This document shows positions 45,518-58,700 of a DNA stretch of 64,000 nt, one piece after another. Positions within the stretch are counted from its first letter, which is position 1; each line of letters starts with the position of its first letter. Made by a program: the position numbers and the translations under genes. Below the pieces are notes generated by a model. That model was given only the letters and a program-made list of their open reading frames with translations, was not told the DNA's origin and did not search any database. This DNA is from Malurus cyaneus samueli (Eukaryota > Chordata > Aves > Passeriformes > Maluridae): positions 9,958,010 through 10,022,009 of the forward strand of contig CM019230.1 of NCBI GenBank assembly GCA_009741485.1. The letters run 5' to 3'.

Positions 45518-48500
45518 TTCTTCGACTTGACCACGTCTGCGGTATGATGGATCACCTTCACAAGGCTTGTGTCTCCAGGGCTGCATGTGGAGCAGGAGGA
45601 AGCAGGGCTGCTGTGGCTGATTCCCTTGTCTGAGGCACTGCCTGGGCTTTTCTGCACTATTGTTAGTGCACAGGAACCTCAGAAGGAGCCACGAGGCTGT
45701 GCTGGCTTGAGCTGCCCTCTGTGAGCCATGGGCACATCAGTCATCCCTGGAGATGCCGTGAAATTCAGCCATGGGGATGCTTTATCTGGGATCTCCTGGC
45801 ATCACTGGGCAGGTGCACTTGCTCCAAGCTGCCATTTTCATGCTGGGTAGAAGGTTTGCAGCTCTTGGTGACCATGATCAGATGGACACCTGGTGGAAAA
45901 GTGCAGAGCTGCTGTGGAGAGAGCTCTGTTTGTTTATTCCAAGGCTGAATTCAGCCCTCAGCTGCTTGTTCCTCCTGTAGAACAGGATTGCAAAGCTCTC
46001 CCCAAACACCGTAACTAGGTCAGCCTGAGGAGAGGGCTTTGTTCAGCACTCCAGATGTCTATCTATTTTTTTCCCCTTGCTGTTTTTAGATTTTCCAAAG
46101 CAGAAGCCTTTATTTAAGCTCTCCCCAGAAATCTGGCAAAAACAAAGACCTGGAAGTTTCATAAACCTTAGTCTTTTGCCTAAACACCTTTCAGCCGCGC
46201 TGTATAAATAGATCACCTCAGTGGTTAAGCAGAGGTGTCTCTTTTCAGCATTGCCTTGAGCACAGACTCTCACCAGGTGCTGTGGGTCCAGGCCACGAGC
46301 AGCCTGTAGTCCCATATGAAGCAATTTCTAGCAAATCACTTTAGATGCAAATGCTTTGTTTTGGGTTCAGGGCACCGAATCTGGGGAGAGTCCCCCATCA
46401 CAGCTCTTTTGCCTTCCCTGGAGCTCTGCCCAGTTGCTGCTTGGTGTGTGAGTAGGAAATAACTGGAGTTAGGGACAGAACCTCTGTTCAAAACCTGACT
46501 TTGGATGCATCTCTAAATGTAACTTCTCAGCCTGTTCCCAAACCCCGGGTGTCTCTGGCTGCATGTTCTATTGATGAGAAAATTCTAAATCCCAGAGAAG
46601 GGGGCTGACAAGGGTGGAGGTCAGGGATAGGAACTGGGTGGTAGTGGTGGAGGAGCAAGGCTATTATGAAGCACATTCTCAAAACGTAATTGGGGCAGTG
46701 AGAGGGAGACTGAATCACTATCACCTTGACTAAACACGGAGATCAGCCTGGCCACATTCCTGAGATAGCTGTGTAGAGATCTGACACTGGTATTCACTGG
46801 AGACTTAAAACAGAGTTCAGAACTAAGGGTGTAATGTAACCTTGGGAGCAGAGGGAACATGAAGATCAAGGTAATCTCAGGAGGCTGCAAAAGAGAGGGT
46901 CAGATCTGGTTCAGCAAGTGCAGAGGGGCTCAGGTTTAATTTCTCTGTAATATCCATGGCTGTGAAAGGAACTGCCACGCTCAGCTCTGGCAGCACAGCC
47001 TGTCCTGCAGAGTAGTGTCCTGTTATACCCAAAGATCATCAGCTGGATGATGGGCATGAGATGAGTAGGACCTACAAAAACTCTGGGGAAAGGGAAGTCT
47101 CTTTTTGCTCTTTGCAGAGTGTCAAGCACTTCCTTTGCAGCTAAACCTTCATGGTGCTGTTTTAGAGAACACTTCCTGCTTTAGTAAAGAAGACAGGGAA
47201 CAAAGGTTGGTACTTTCTATTGTCTTTTGGGAACTGTGTATTAGATAGCTTTGAACTGAAGCTCTCATGGTTTTAGAAGGATCAGGATTCACCTCATCTC
47301 TAATGGGTATCTAGGAAAACCTCAGCCAAATGGCTATGGAAACTGAGTGCTCAGTAATTTCTCAAATTTTGAATATTCCTACCAGGATGTAGCTGAATGG
47401 AGCTCCCTAAGCAGGGTCCCAGGAGCTACCCTGGAGCTCACAAGACCTTAGGACAGGAAGTCTTGGGCAAGAGCCTCTACATGATTCCCTCACACCACCT
47501 CCCACCAGAGCAATCAGTTAAAGCTGCTGCTTGAGCCCCAGTTTACCTTCAGCTCTGCTAACACAGCAAAATCCTCTCAGCCCTGCTAAAGGCATCCCCA
47601 CTGCTTTGCTGCTTATGGAGGCAGGGGGAGAATCCACCCCATTTCTAATTGTCGTGTTTGAGTCTTGCACAGGCAGAGATTCATTCCATATGGCAAAGGG
47701 ATCCAAACTGCTCAACTTGGCACAGCCAGGCAGCTGATGGGAAAATGATACATTTAACTGTATGGACGTCATAGAACTGGAGTTGTTTGCTTAATCCTGG
47801 AGCTGGAAATAAATACAAAAAATACTGACTATTCAGTTGGCTGGGGATTATTCAGAGCATTCAAACTTTCCTCATAGTAAGAATTTGGAGAGCAACATGT
47901 GAAGCAGATTCCCATTTTCAAGCTGCACAGGACATATCTGAGCTGTTTGTAAATTTGCTGGGTTGGGCTTTTGGACATTTCAGCCAGCTGTAAATGTGTC
48001 CTCATGATATGAAATGAGTCAGATCAGAGTATCTTCTGATTTTTAAGGAAGCACTTTTTGATGTGTGGAATTGGACTATAAAATCCAGGTGAGGGAGAGC
48101 TGCCCTGGACCCAGAGCTTATCCCTTCTGTGTGTGGTCAATGCAATGTCTTTACTTTTCCCTGAAAATCCAATGTGTTGATCAGCTCCTGCTGCCTGCTG
48201 GAAAAAGCTGTTCCACATAAAAGCAAAAATCTCCGTGTTTTACAAGCTTCTCCTCCTATATCTGTGTTTGGTCCTCTTCCTTCACACACAGCACCATTCT
48301 CTGGGGTTATTTGCTGGTGGTGACAATTCCTGGTGGCAGAGGATGGCAGGGCAGTCTCACCGTGGTGTCTCCCAATGTACAGCTGGAAACCAAACTATAT
48401 GGTGGGACGGGCTGAGCTTCTGTACCATGGAGCAGCACTTTGTGAGAGCACAGAGAGGAATTGAGGCATGGGAACGGAGGTGTCAAAGGTGGCATTTCCC

Positions 48501-51500
48501 CTCTGACTGCCAGGACCCAGCACTGCAGCTCATTTGCTGAGGGTTTCTCAGACAGATGTGAGCTGTGGCACTCCTGTCCAGCCTTTCTGGAGGCTGACAT
48601 GCACTTGTGGTGAGATCAGCATTTACCAGAAGTGTTGCATCTATCACATGACACAGCATTTGTATCTTGCCTGGCTGGAAAGGTAGCACATCTTCTCCTA
48701 TCAGGAAACCTGGAAAACCAAAAGCACAGGTGAATCTCCCTTGCCAAAATTTCCGAGGAAGAATGTCCAGGAAAACCTGAAAAAATTAGTCATCCCAAAA
48801 CTGCTGTTTCTTCCAGACAAAGATGTAAAACACCTGGAGAAGGCAGAATGTGGTTATCTGTAACCCACAGTAATTTCGCCTCGGTTGCTAACAGTCAATT
48901 TTTTTGCTCTGGAGTGTGAGATTTTAACTCACTTCCAGACTGTTTATTACACAGAATACTCCTGATAGCCATAAAAACATCCTACTTGGGTTTCCTTAGT
49001 CTTGACACAATTAATAACCAGCTCTTGTCAGCAGTGATAAGAGAAATGGCTTGCTCTGACCAAGGCTGGTTACTCTAAGGTTACTCCAAAGCATCCTCTC
49101 CATCCTAAGTGGAGAAGGATCTTCTGAGGGGACCAGAAGGGACACTGAGCACATATCTCAGTCTGTGCTGTTATCTCCATGAGCTGCACTCTCCATTACT
49201 CATATTCAGCTGCAGACCTTGTGGCTCAGAAGGTGCTCTGCCATGCCTTGATGAGATTTGGGCTGAATTTGGCACAAGGACCAGTGCAGTCACTGCTGGG
49301 AAGGATTTATCTCCTCACTTTGTGAGGGGTCATGGCTACTGACAATAATATCCGTGACCTATCTTCTCTTCTGTTTCCAAATACTTCATGTTCATCCACC
49401 TGGATTCATTCTGCTCCAGATCCTTGGGGCTGTTTCCTGGGAATAGTGAATGACATGGCTCTCATTCGCTCCCTTTCTGAAGTCCTTCCATTTGGTACTA
49501 ACTCTATTTAATATTTCATTTTGCATTTTCATGGCTAGGCACTTATAGACATTAATTATTTAATGGCCACATTTCTTGTATTAAATGTATAGATCAAGAC
49601 AGCTGCTGGTGTTTTCAGTAATCAGGATATGCTGCTCCTCCAACTTTCAAATAAAAATCTCAAAGGTCCCTTTTTTTGTTCATAATTTTCAAAGCCTCAC
49701 TTTCTTGTTCAGTGCTGGATAACACCTTCAAAAGCACTCAGTGTTGATCTAACCTCGTTCTCACCACAGTCCCTAAGAAAATAGGGCTGAGCCATTTCAA
49801 AACCTTCTCTCTCCCCCACCAAATCTAGCACTGTAGCAGTATTCCCAAGCTTTTATCTGCAGCTACATCAGGGGTAAGCAAGCAGGAAAGGCTGACTTCT
49901 TGGCCTCATTTATGTTCATTTGGAGCGATTCCGTAGCCTCAGAAGGGTTGCTCTGGAGGCACAAAGCGCATAAGGGCAAAGTGTGATTTTTCCATCTAAC
50001 TAAACATTTTTTGCCCCTGTCCCATCAGCTGGCCTGGGTCAGGCTCAGATGGCCAAGACAGGAGAGGGTAATGGGGCAAGCACTGCCATGAAGGTGTGTG
50101 AGGGTTTGGTTTTCATGTAGATGGAAGATAACAGAATGGAGGAGACTCAACCAGCGGGATGGGAATTCTCAGCATGCCTGCATAAAAAGGCAGCTGATCT
50201 GAATGCTGCTTTCCAACACAAATTCCCCACTTAATGTTTGTGACTGTGTGATGCCTCTGTCTTGGGAGCTGGGTGACATTTGAGGCTCTGTCAAGTAGTG
50301 GGCCCTGCGGCGTGAGTGGGCACAGCACTTGGTCTGACACAGCCCCGCAGATCCAGCTCAGCTGGAAATGCCACATTGAAACTGTTTTTCTTTGGAGAGA
50401 GGCAGCTTCACTTCCTCTTGATAACTGATTTTACTGAGACCTTTGTGACTGAGAGAAAGAAAGGCAATCTTGTGAACTCACCTCCTCTCTAAACTCGGCC
50501 TCCTCCCAGGGATGTTTCTTCTCAGTTCTCCATCCAGTCCCATGGGATTTTGCCTTTAGAGCTGGAGACCTTTTACTTTGCAGTTAGAAAGGATGTGCAT
50601 GTTTTGGGGGAGTAATCCAGGCAGGTCCTGGCTAAGGAAGACATCTCCAAAACTTTTCTGGAATTCCAAGCTTACCATGAGCAGTCAGCCTCCCTTCATT
50701 AGTCCCAACATGATGGAGCAGGATGGATTTACTCATGGGTGGAGCTGGAAGACAGTAATAAACTCCTCTTAATGAAGGGAGCACTTTGGTTTGCTGTGTC
50801 TGGCAGGCTGTTTTCATCTTTTGTACTTCTGGTAGTTGGCATCCTGGGCAAGACAGAGGGGTTGGGCTTTGGGAGTGGTAGGCATGCACTCAATTTGCTG
50901 CCTGCCCCTGGCAGAGGATCAAGGCTGGAATTTTCATTACCCTTGCTTTGCCTGCCAGAAAGAAGCACTTTGATTTAATTCTGGTGGCTTCTTGCTCAGT
51001 GCCAAGCTTGGAACATGATGCTCTGATGTCTTCCAGCTTCTTAAAGCAACCACAATGTCCCGCCAAGGAAATATATATTTACACAACAGAGGAATTATAT
51101 TGGAGTGTGGAGTCACTTTATTAACAGCAAGCCATACTAGAGGTGGATCCCATGGTTTGGAATATGAGACTGGCTCCTTTTGTAATCCTGTGTACCAAGC
51201 TCTGATATGATTAGAAATCCCTGATTCCTCAGTAACTATGCTTGGAAAGCTCATCTTGTTAAAAAGTAGTCACCGTGTCGCTCTCCCTGGGAGAGGATGA
51301 GGGATGCTAACAGAGCTGATGGAATATTTTCTGGCATGAATATCCTTTAAGAAGGAAGACTGTGCTTTTGACAAAATGGCATTTTCCAACAGAAAGCATC
51401 TGCTCACCTCAAAATATTGCTTTTGTGCCAAAAGTGTACCTCAAAACCCAACTGTGTTGTTTTCTGGACAAAAATCCAAGAGCTTTGGGGCTTTGGCAAC

Positions 51501-52288
51501 AGATTTCAAGGATGCAACTAGAAAAAAAGGTTTTGCTTTTATTCAACCAAGAGGCAAAAAGATTTTTTTATTTTTAGTTGTGTTTAAAAGTTTAGGAAAA
51601 ATATTAATATATTTTCCATGTGATAGAAGAGACCCTCTTTCAAACCAGCTCTAGATATTCATAAAAAATGGGTGTTAGTGGGTACTTCACTACAGCCTAG
51701 TTCGGTCAAAAATCATGATAAGGGACGACATGTGTGAACCAGTACAACCTACAAGATTTTTATTCCTTGCAGCTCTCTCAAGGTAGTTTAAGCTAATCCA
51801 GTGTGAGAGGAACAGATGAAATAAGAGGCAGAAACAAATTCTGAAAAAGTCTGAGACCACGAGAAGTTTCAGTTTTATTCAGACTCACACATCTGGAAGG
51901 TGCACAGTTATTTCCATTCATTTTACATTGACTGTTACATTATCCCACAATATTAATGTATTAATATATTAATAGCATGTCAACATTTATATATAATACA
52001 ATTAGTGTTTTAATATAAAAATTAAAATGAAATGTGTCAACATGACATTTGAAACAAAACCTTTGAAAATTTGATATGTTGAAATAAAATGGAAAATATA
52101 AATAAAAATCCTCTTATGGAAGGGGTTTTTGACCCCTGCTGTTCCCCCTCCCACTCCTGCCAGCTGTTTCATTGCAGATGTGATGGCCAGGCTTTTATCC
52201 ATCCATGACCACACTGATAAGAAAATCAGCTGACCATATTTAAGTCCCTTTATTTATGTTGCTCTTACTTGAATTTGATCTCACTTAT
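45518..52288. other. single-copy DNA, no gene recognised
   Basis: About 6.8 kb without a recognised transposon. The last part (51860-52110) is very AT-rich with TTAATATATTAATAG-like palindromic runs. Open frames reach about 105 codons and none shows a known motif. No gene or RNA supported. Confidence 0.4.
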
Positions 52289-52492
52289 CTTTCCTGTGAG
52301 GATGGTGAGGCCCTGGCACAGGGTTCCCAGAGAAGCTGTGGTTACCCCCTCCCTGGCAGTGTCCAAGGCCAGGCTGGATGGGGTTTGGATCAAGCTGAGA
52401 TAGTGGAAAATGCCCCTATCCATGGCAGGGGATGGAAAGAGATGTCGTTTAAGGTTCCTTCCAACCTAAACCATTCTGCAATTCCCTGATCT
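52289..52492 (+). mobile_element. CR1 LINE 3' end, ~205 bp
   Basis: Sense CR1: CTGTGAGGATGGTGAGGCCC, GCCAGGCTGGATGGGGTTTG, ATGGCAGGGGATGGAAAG, CTTCCAACCTAAACCATTC, then a decayed tail TGCAATTCCCTGAT. Truncated before ORF2 motifs. Confidence 0.92.
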
Positions 52493-53970
52493 AAGCTTCC
52501 TAAACAAATAGGTCCAAGATACCTGATTTTCCAGGGCTTGCCTCTGCTGAAGCACAGCTGGCTCATATCTCAGATAGGAGAGCAGGTGGTACCTGATCTT
52601 CTTCCTATGCTGATACAAAAAAGTCATACACAACTTTAGACATGATTACCTTTCTTTCCTTACCCTGTGCCCTCAATTTCTTGTCAAAAATTTTGTTTGC
52701 ATTTTCTTGGTTAAAATACTTCTTGTCTGTTGGTCCAGCTGTATCTTCCACTCACCATGAAATCCCATCTAGAGATCCTCTACAAGCCCATCCTGTGCCT
52801 GCCCCTGCCCTATGGTACAGATTCCTACTTTGGAATTTCAGCAGCTATGAAATCCCATGCCCCAGGCAATCCTTTAGCTCTGCTCTGTCTTTCATTTCTT
52901 TTTCTTTCTAGTCTATCTGGACCATGACCTGAAGTTTGTATTAATTTGTTCTGGTTAATACCAAATCGCATGCACTCCAAATATGATTTTATTTTCCAAC
53001 TGTTCTTTCTGGGAAAAGCAAAACAGGAAAAGATAAAGACCTCTTTTTTTTTTTTATTTAATTTTTTTTTATTTTCACCAAGAAGCCAATATGGGATCTG
53101 TTACAATCTAGTTGTGCTGTACTGGAGACTAGGGAACACAGACAAGGAATTAAAGACCACTGTTTCACAGCAAAATAATAATAGACAGTTGTTGACATAT
53201 TTATATGTATATGTTTAGGTGTATCTATGAAGAACCCAACTCTTTTCATTTGCGCTGGCTTTGTTCCATCACAAGAGCCCATGGAACGAATCCAGAGGAA
53301 CACGGTGTACAGGAAAAACTCTTGGCATTTATTTATGCTGTAATTTCAACCATTCTTCAGGTTTGCCTCCACTTATTTAGTGATTTGGGAACTGCAGTTC
53401 TGTTTGGGACATACCACAATAAATTTGTGGTCATCATATTTTCACATTACAGCAAAGAGCCTCCGTTGCCCCTACACAAGCAGCAGCTGAGACAGCACTC
53501 GTAAACCAGAGAACTGCTCTCACCACTGCTCTCTTAGTCCCTGTTGAGTTTTATTTTCACCAAATCCCAACTCAGCCAGACCTGTTCCTTGTGTCCTATC
53601 TGGCACATGATGACAGATGTACAGAGTCTTTCCCATGCAGGATGAGGCACAGGCACAGAGCTGTGGCCACCCTGCCAAGGCAGCTCTGTAGCCAGGCTGG
53701 GAATGCAGGGCTTGCACCAGTTCAGGGAGCTCCAGCTTTTGGGAGCTGCACCCAACAGCACCTGACACATGGCAGGAGACAGTATGCCCAAGTATTCCAC
53801 TGCATCCAGGAAGCACTTAATCCTTATTACCTGATGGAGAGGCCGCTGCCTCCTGCCAGGTTTCCTGGACAGGCCTTTTCTCTCTGTCTCGGAACATCAG
53901 ACCTTCAGAGCATTTGCTTTTGAGGCTGACAGCTCCTGACTGAAAGAGCCACGCAGCATGAACACCCAGA
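52493..53970. other. single-copy DNA with T-rich tracts
   Basis: About 1.5 kb. T-rich runs lie at 53043-53075. No gene supported; open frames up to 110 codons lack recognisable domains. Confidence 0.4.
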
Positions 53971-54480
53971 GAATCCCACATTTCCAGAATTGTTGGGGTT
54001 GGGTGGAACCTTACAATTTCATTACAGCCCCATGCCACGGGCAGAGACACCTCCCACTGTCCCAGGCTGCTCCAAGGCATGTCCAGCCTGGCCCTGTTCA
54101 CTTTCAGTGATCCAGGAGCAGCCACAACTTCTCTGGGCAACCTGTGCCAGGGTCTCCGCACACTTGCAGGGAAAAATTTCTTCCCAATATCCCCTCTAAA
54201 CCTACTCTCAGTCACTGTGAAGCCATTCCCCCTTTACCTGTCACTCTAGGCTGTTGTAAATTGTCTCTCTCCATGTTTCTTGCAGGCTTATTCTGGTACT
54301 GAAAGGCCACAATTACACCACCCCAAAGCTCCTCTTTTTCAGGCTGAACAATACTAAAATTGTCCCAGCTTTCCTTACAGCAGAGCTCCTCCATCCCTCT
54401 GATCATCCTGGTGCCTCCTCTGGGTTTGCTTCAACATCTCCACATCCCTCCTGTGCTGAACCCCAGAGCTGGATGGGGCC
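53971..54480 (-). mobile_element. CR1 LINE 3' end, ~510 bp, with ORF2 C-terminal remnant
   Basis: Antisense CR1 with two pieces of ORF2 still readable on the minus strand in separate frames: LWGGVIVAFQYQNK upstream, and FRGDIGKKFF followed by PWHRLPREVVAAP downstream. The frame change between them shows at least one indel. On the + strand it includes CCACTGTCCCAGGCTGC, CAGGGAAAAATTTCTTCCC and CACCCCAAAGCTCC. Confidence 0.93.
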
Positions 54481-55644
54481 ATGCTGGGGTTATGCTAATG
54501 CTTGCAGCAGTCAGACTCATTGCCTGCAAGCTGCACGGTGCAAGCACAGACATTTCCAGCTAGGGAATCCCAGATAACATGATAAAAGTGCTTGTGAGCA
54601 GCCCTTCTCTGCCCTGCACCAAGAGCAAAATCCCCTTGGCATGGGCACAGTTTTCATTGACCTGTCCTGTGTATTTGTAACAGGAGAACAATTTCTTTTA
54701 AGTCAAAAGTATATGAGTGAGTCCCCAAATCTGTGCTGTTCACCCCCGCAAGTGATTATAATTACATTTGCATATATGATATACAGATATAAAGAGATTT
54801 AATCAAAGTGTAGCTGCCAAGTGAAGATCCAGTGAGTGTATGTTCATCAGAAAATCATTACTAAGGGCTTTCCAGGTTGGCAAACTTCAGTTCAAAATTA
54901 AAAGTGAGGTTTTTTTTCATTATCCCATTGAATATTTTCAGTTATTTCAAATACAAGAGCCGAAATATAAATCAGTGCCAGCTTGCAGAAATATGAGTTG
55001 GTAGAATGGTTATTATTATTATTTATTGGATTGCAGGGAAGGATCTTGGGGGGGATTTCTTGATGGGTGAGTTACAGGAGTATCAGCTCTGTACAGAGGG
55101 AAAGGCATTTGCATTTAAAACACTACTCTGCTTTACCCACATCAGATTTAATTTCTGTAGGAGAAATAGAGGAAAAATCTGAACAGATCTTCAAAATTGC
55201 AGCTGTAAACAGAGGGTTTTGGTTTGGATCACTGGGGGAAGCATGGGAGGAGGAGAGAGGTACCTCAACACAATTGCAAAGAGAAAAAGACTGTGTGTTT
55301 CGTGCACCTTGCTTTGGTTCAGGTGTGTTGTGATACCTCTGAAAGTATTTCATGTCCTCATCAGAGCTCAGGGATGTTTAGGGCAGAGGAGGTATGGTTG
55401 TATGGAGACCTTTGGTGAGACTAAACCAAGACAAATCAAATTTATGATTCTACTTGAGCACTTGTCTGCCAAATCTTTCTCACCAGGGTTACATTCAAAG
55501 ACAGATGGGAAAGAAATTCAGCAAATTTGGTACAGCTCTCCGTGAAGAGGGAGGCAAATGGGTGAGTTTTGTACAGACTCTGATATAGGTAAATCAATTT
55601 GTTAGAGCTCATTGTGCAGAACTGAGGCCACAGTGGTGACACAA
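54481..55644. other. single-copy DNA, possible conserved noncoding element
   Basis: About 1.2 kb. A cluster at 54751-54790 contains TAATTA (54759-54764) and the octamer ATTTGCAT (54766-54773), motifs bound by homeodomain and POU proteins. An (ATT)n run lies at 55010-55025. No coding gene supported. Confidence 0.35.
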
Positions 55645-55708
55645 CAGATGAACATATGGACAGATGGATGGACAGATGGACAGACAGACAGATGATGGAT
55701 GGATGGAG
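55645..55708. repeat. degenerate GGAT/GACA lead-in to the microsatellite
   Basis: Imperfect ACAGATGG, GACAGACA and GGATGG units that grade into the perfect array, as expected from point decay at an old array edge. Confidence 0.85.
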
Positions 55709-55784
55709 GGATGGATGGATGGATGGATGGATGGATGGATGGATGGATGGATGGATGGATGGATGGATGGATGGATGGATGGAT
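55709..55784. repeat. (GGAT)19 microsatellite
   Basis: Seventy-six uninterrupted bases of GGAT. Long open frames of WMDG on one strand and PSIH on the other simply read the repeat. A perfect run of 19 units suggests a young, probably length-variable locus. Confidence 0.97.
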
Positions 55785-58700
55785 ATTTGTACCTACCTGA
55801 ACACACTGATGACAGATACCGCACCACAAACATGAGAGTGGAATTCAGCTGTGGAAATTTTTTAATAGTAACCAGAATTATTTCCCAGATGAGATAGGGA
55901 TGAAGAGTCTGAGATCCCTTTTGCAGAAGCTAATGAAAGTTACAGAAATAGGAAAAAGCACAGAAACAGTAGTCTAAACAAATATGTACATTAGGCTCCC
56001 AAAGAGGTTGAGATGGAGTTGTTTTGGTACAACAGGCCTCACACGACCACCAGAAATGTCTGAGAAGAAAATATGTCTCCCCAGCAGTGGTAAATCTTGC
56101 AGCATCAGACATTATAGGTATAAGAGGTCCATTACAAGTAGCACAGAAAATCTCTCTCTGTAGAAAACATTTCAGTAGCACCTTTTATTAAGTGAAATCC
56201 AGGAGGAGTTGGGAAAAATTGATACTTGTCCTTGATTAAGAGGTCACGAGAGCCAAAAGTCATGAAACTCCTGATTCTCCGTGCTGGAGGCTCCGGAGTG
56301 GTTGCTTCACTTTGCTTCTCTCACTGCTTTTCATTCCTTTGCATTTCTTCCAGGGCCCTGCCTGGCCAACCTGGGACTATCTTGCTTTACTGATCTTAAC
56401 AGTTAATCTTTAATTAAACCATGGACTGTTTTGGTCATTAATTTAATGTATCAGGCAGGGAATTAAACCTCATAAAAACTCCATCCTCACTCTGATAGAT
56501 CACGCTGAACCTCAGGGGAGCATCAGGGAAAATGGGTGCTCCATGGGAACAAGATTTCTCTGGGACCTGACCCACTGCCACACTGTGGGTTTCCCACATC
56601 CCTCCTCAGGGAAGGCTTTCCTAGAGCTGAAGACCAGCTAGTCTGGTCAGTTTGTAATTATTGAAGTAGGAGGTTTATTGGGTACTGGCCAAAAGCTGAT
56701 TGAATCAGGACCGCCTCAGAGGATTGTGGGGCAGACTCAAAGCTGAATATAATTACCAGCTTAATTCTAAATTAATATTTTGTTAGGAGGTGGGATAGAC
56801 TTTACTGTCCCCCACCTTCCCTCACAGCACACACCACTGATCTGGGTTTGTTGAGCCTTGCAGGGTGCTCCAGGTTATACTGCCTGTGTCTGAGATTGTT
56901 AAAACCTGTGAGAGTAGGTGATGGGTGAGTTTAAAATCAGAGTGAAAAATAAAGGGCGGAAAATAGCAGGGAATGGGTTTATGTCATATAGATAGCAGTA
57001 AAACCATTAAATCTATTTGCATTTAGCACCCAATAATTTTCAACTCCACCTCGAGACTGCTGCTTGAAAGTCAGCACTTTTAATTGTCCAGTAAATTTCC
57101 TTTCAGGCAGCTGCTGCACAAACTGCCTCTGCCTGCAGTGAGGAAAAGCAGAGAACTGATTTATCTGAGGAAGGAGACAAATGTGGCCATTCGTGTGTCA
57201 CGAGATCCCCCCTCTGTTTTATTTAATTCAGGGCCTAAGAGCACTTGGTTGTGGCTCTGCACTTTGTCCTCAGGCACCAGCAGCACCAACCTGCACATCT
57301 GAGATGTCACTTGGCCACCACAGGCTGGAACAGTCCCTGGAAGGTCTGTAACCCACCCTGCCCACCTGCACCCACCATGAGTCCACTGTGTCCTGCTGCA
57401 CCACTACATCACCCTATGCTGCAGGAAATATGGAGGATTTGGAACATGTAACTCTAAAGTCATGGTTTATAATTCAATTAGAGCTCAGGAAAATCAGCTG
57501 AGTTGCGTCATGTCTATTTGACATAGGTTTCTTGGAAATCTAAAAACATGGTGAAAGGGGAATTGAACTGCTTATTTGGTTTGGGTGTTTGTTGGCTGGG
57601 ATTTGTTTGGTTTTTTTTTTTCCTTTTTGAACACTCTTTTTTATTTAAAAGAAAATAAACAAAATTCTGACCATACATTTTAATGGGATTTTTCCAACAG
57701 TTGTGGGATTGTTCAATGTTCTCAGGAAGGGGCACAGAGAGGACCAGACTTGTTTCATTTGTAAAAGAAATCTTTGGCCACTGGTGTTTCTTATGTCCCA
57801 TCTCAGAGCCTTTATTTGTATCTCTTGGGTTTTGAAATATTAATTTCTTCCTCTTTCACTTCCTCTTCCTTTCTCCTTGTCTTGCTGTCTCTGCCATTGT
57901 CGCTGTTCCCCAGACCCTGCACTGCTAAGCACCACAAATGCTTGGTTTTCCCAAGCTCTCCAGTGTCCTGCAATGATGAGCCCTAGTAACCGGATTGTCC
58001 AGCAAGGTAAAATCAGACCTGATCAGTAAAAGGAAGTGTGATTACCTGTGACAATTCACTTTTTAGGTATTTCAGTGGTAGAGGCTTCATCTGAACTCCA
58101 TGACTTTCATGAAGATCTCAGGAATCTCTTTATCTCCAGAATCTGGGGTTTTGTTTAGGCTCTTTTGTTTAATTTTCTCAGACTTTGAAGAAACTAAAAT
58201 GAACACATGGGAGCAGTAAGTTAATATCAAATGTGGGATATGTTTTCTTGGTGTCAAGCTTTTACTCAGCTCACCAAAATAGATGGAAAAGTAGGCAATC
58301 CATACCAGCAGGAGCTGAGAATGCTGCTGGTGCTCCCATCCAGCTGCTCCACCCTTATCTCTTCTCACCCCGCACCCACCCAACCACAGCTACTGGTTTT
58401 ATTCCAAGTTGTTATATCTTTGGGTGACTGTGGGTGAAGGGTAAAACCAGGCAAGGCAGATGTTTGTACACAGGTACAAGATGGAGTATGAGGGTGAGTC
58501 AAAGCCAGCATAAGTGGCCCCCAGCACCACTTGAAAGTGAGACGGTTAAGCAGTAAAAAACAGTGGGATTGGGAGGGCAAAGGCTGGGAGGGAGATCCTT
58601 CAACACATCACAGTGAAGAGAAATTGTCTGCAGAAGGTGAGGAGAGTCCAAAGTGTCATTGATCAGATGTGAGAGACACGATTTAGGGATCCTTTCACGA

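Noticed and set aside
55602..55897. Open frames of WMDG and PSIH repeats
   Set aside because: Direct translation of the GGAT microsatellite.
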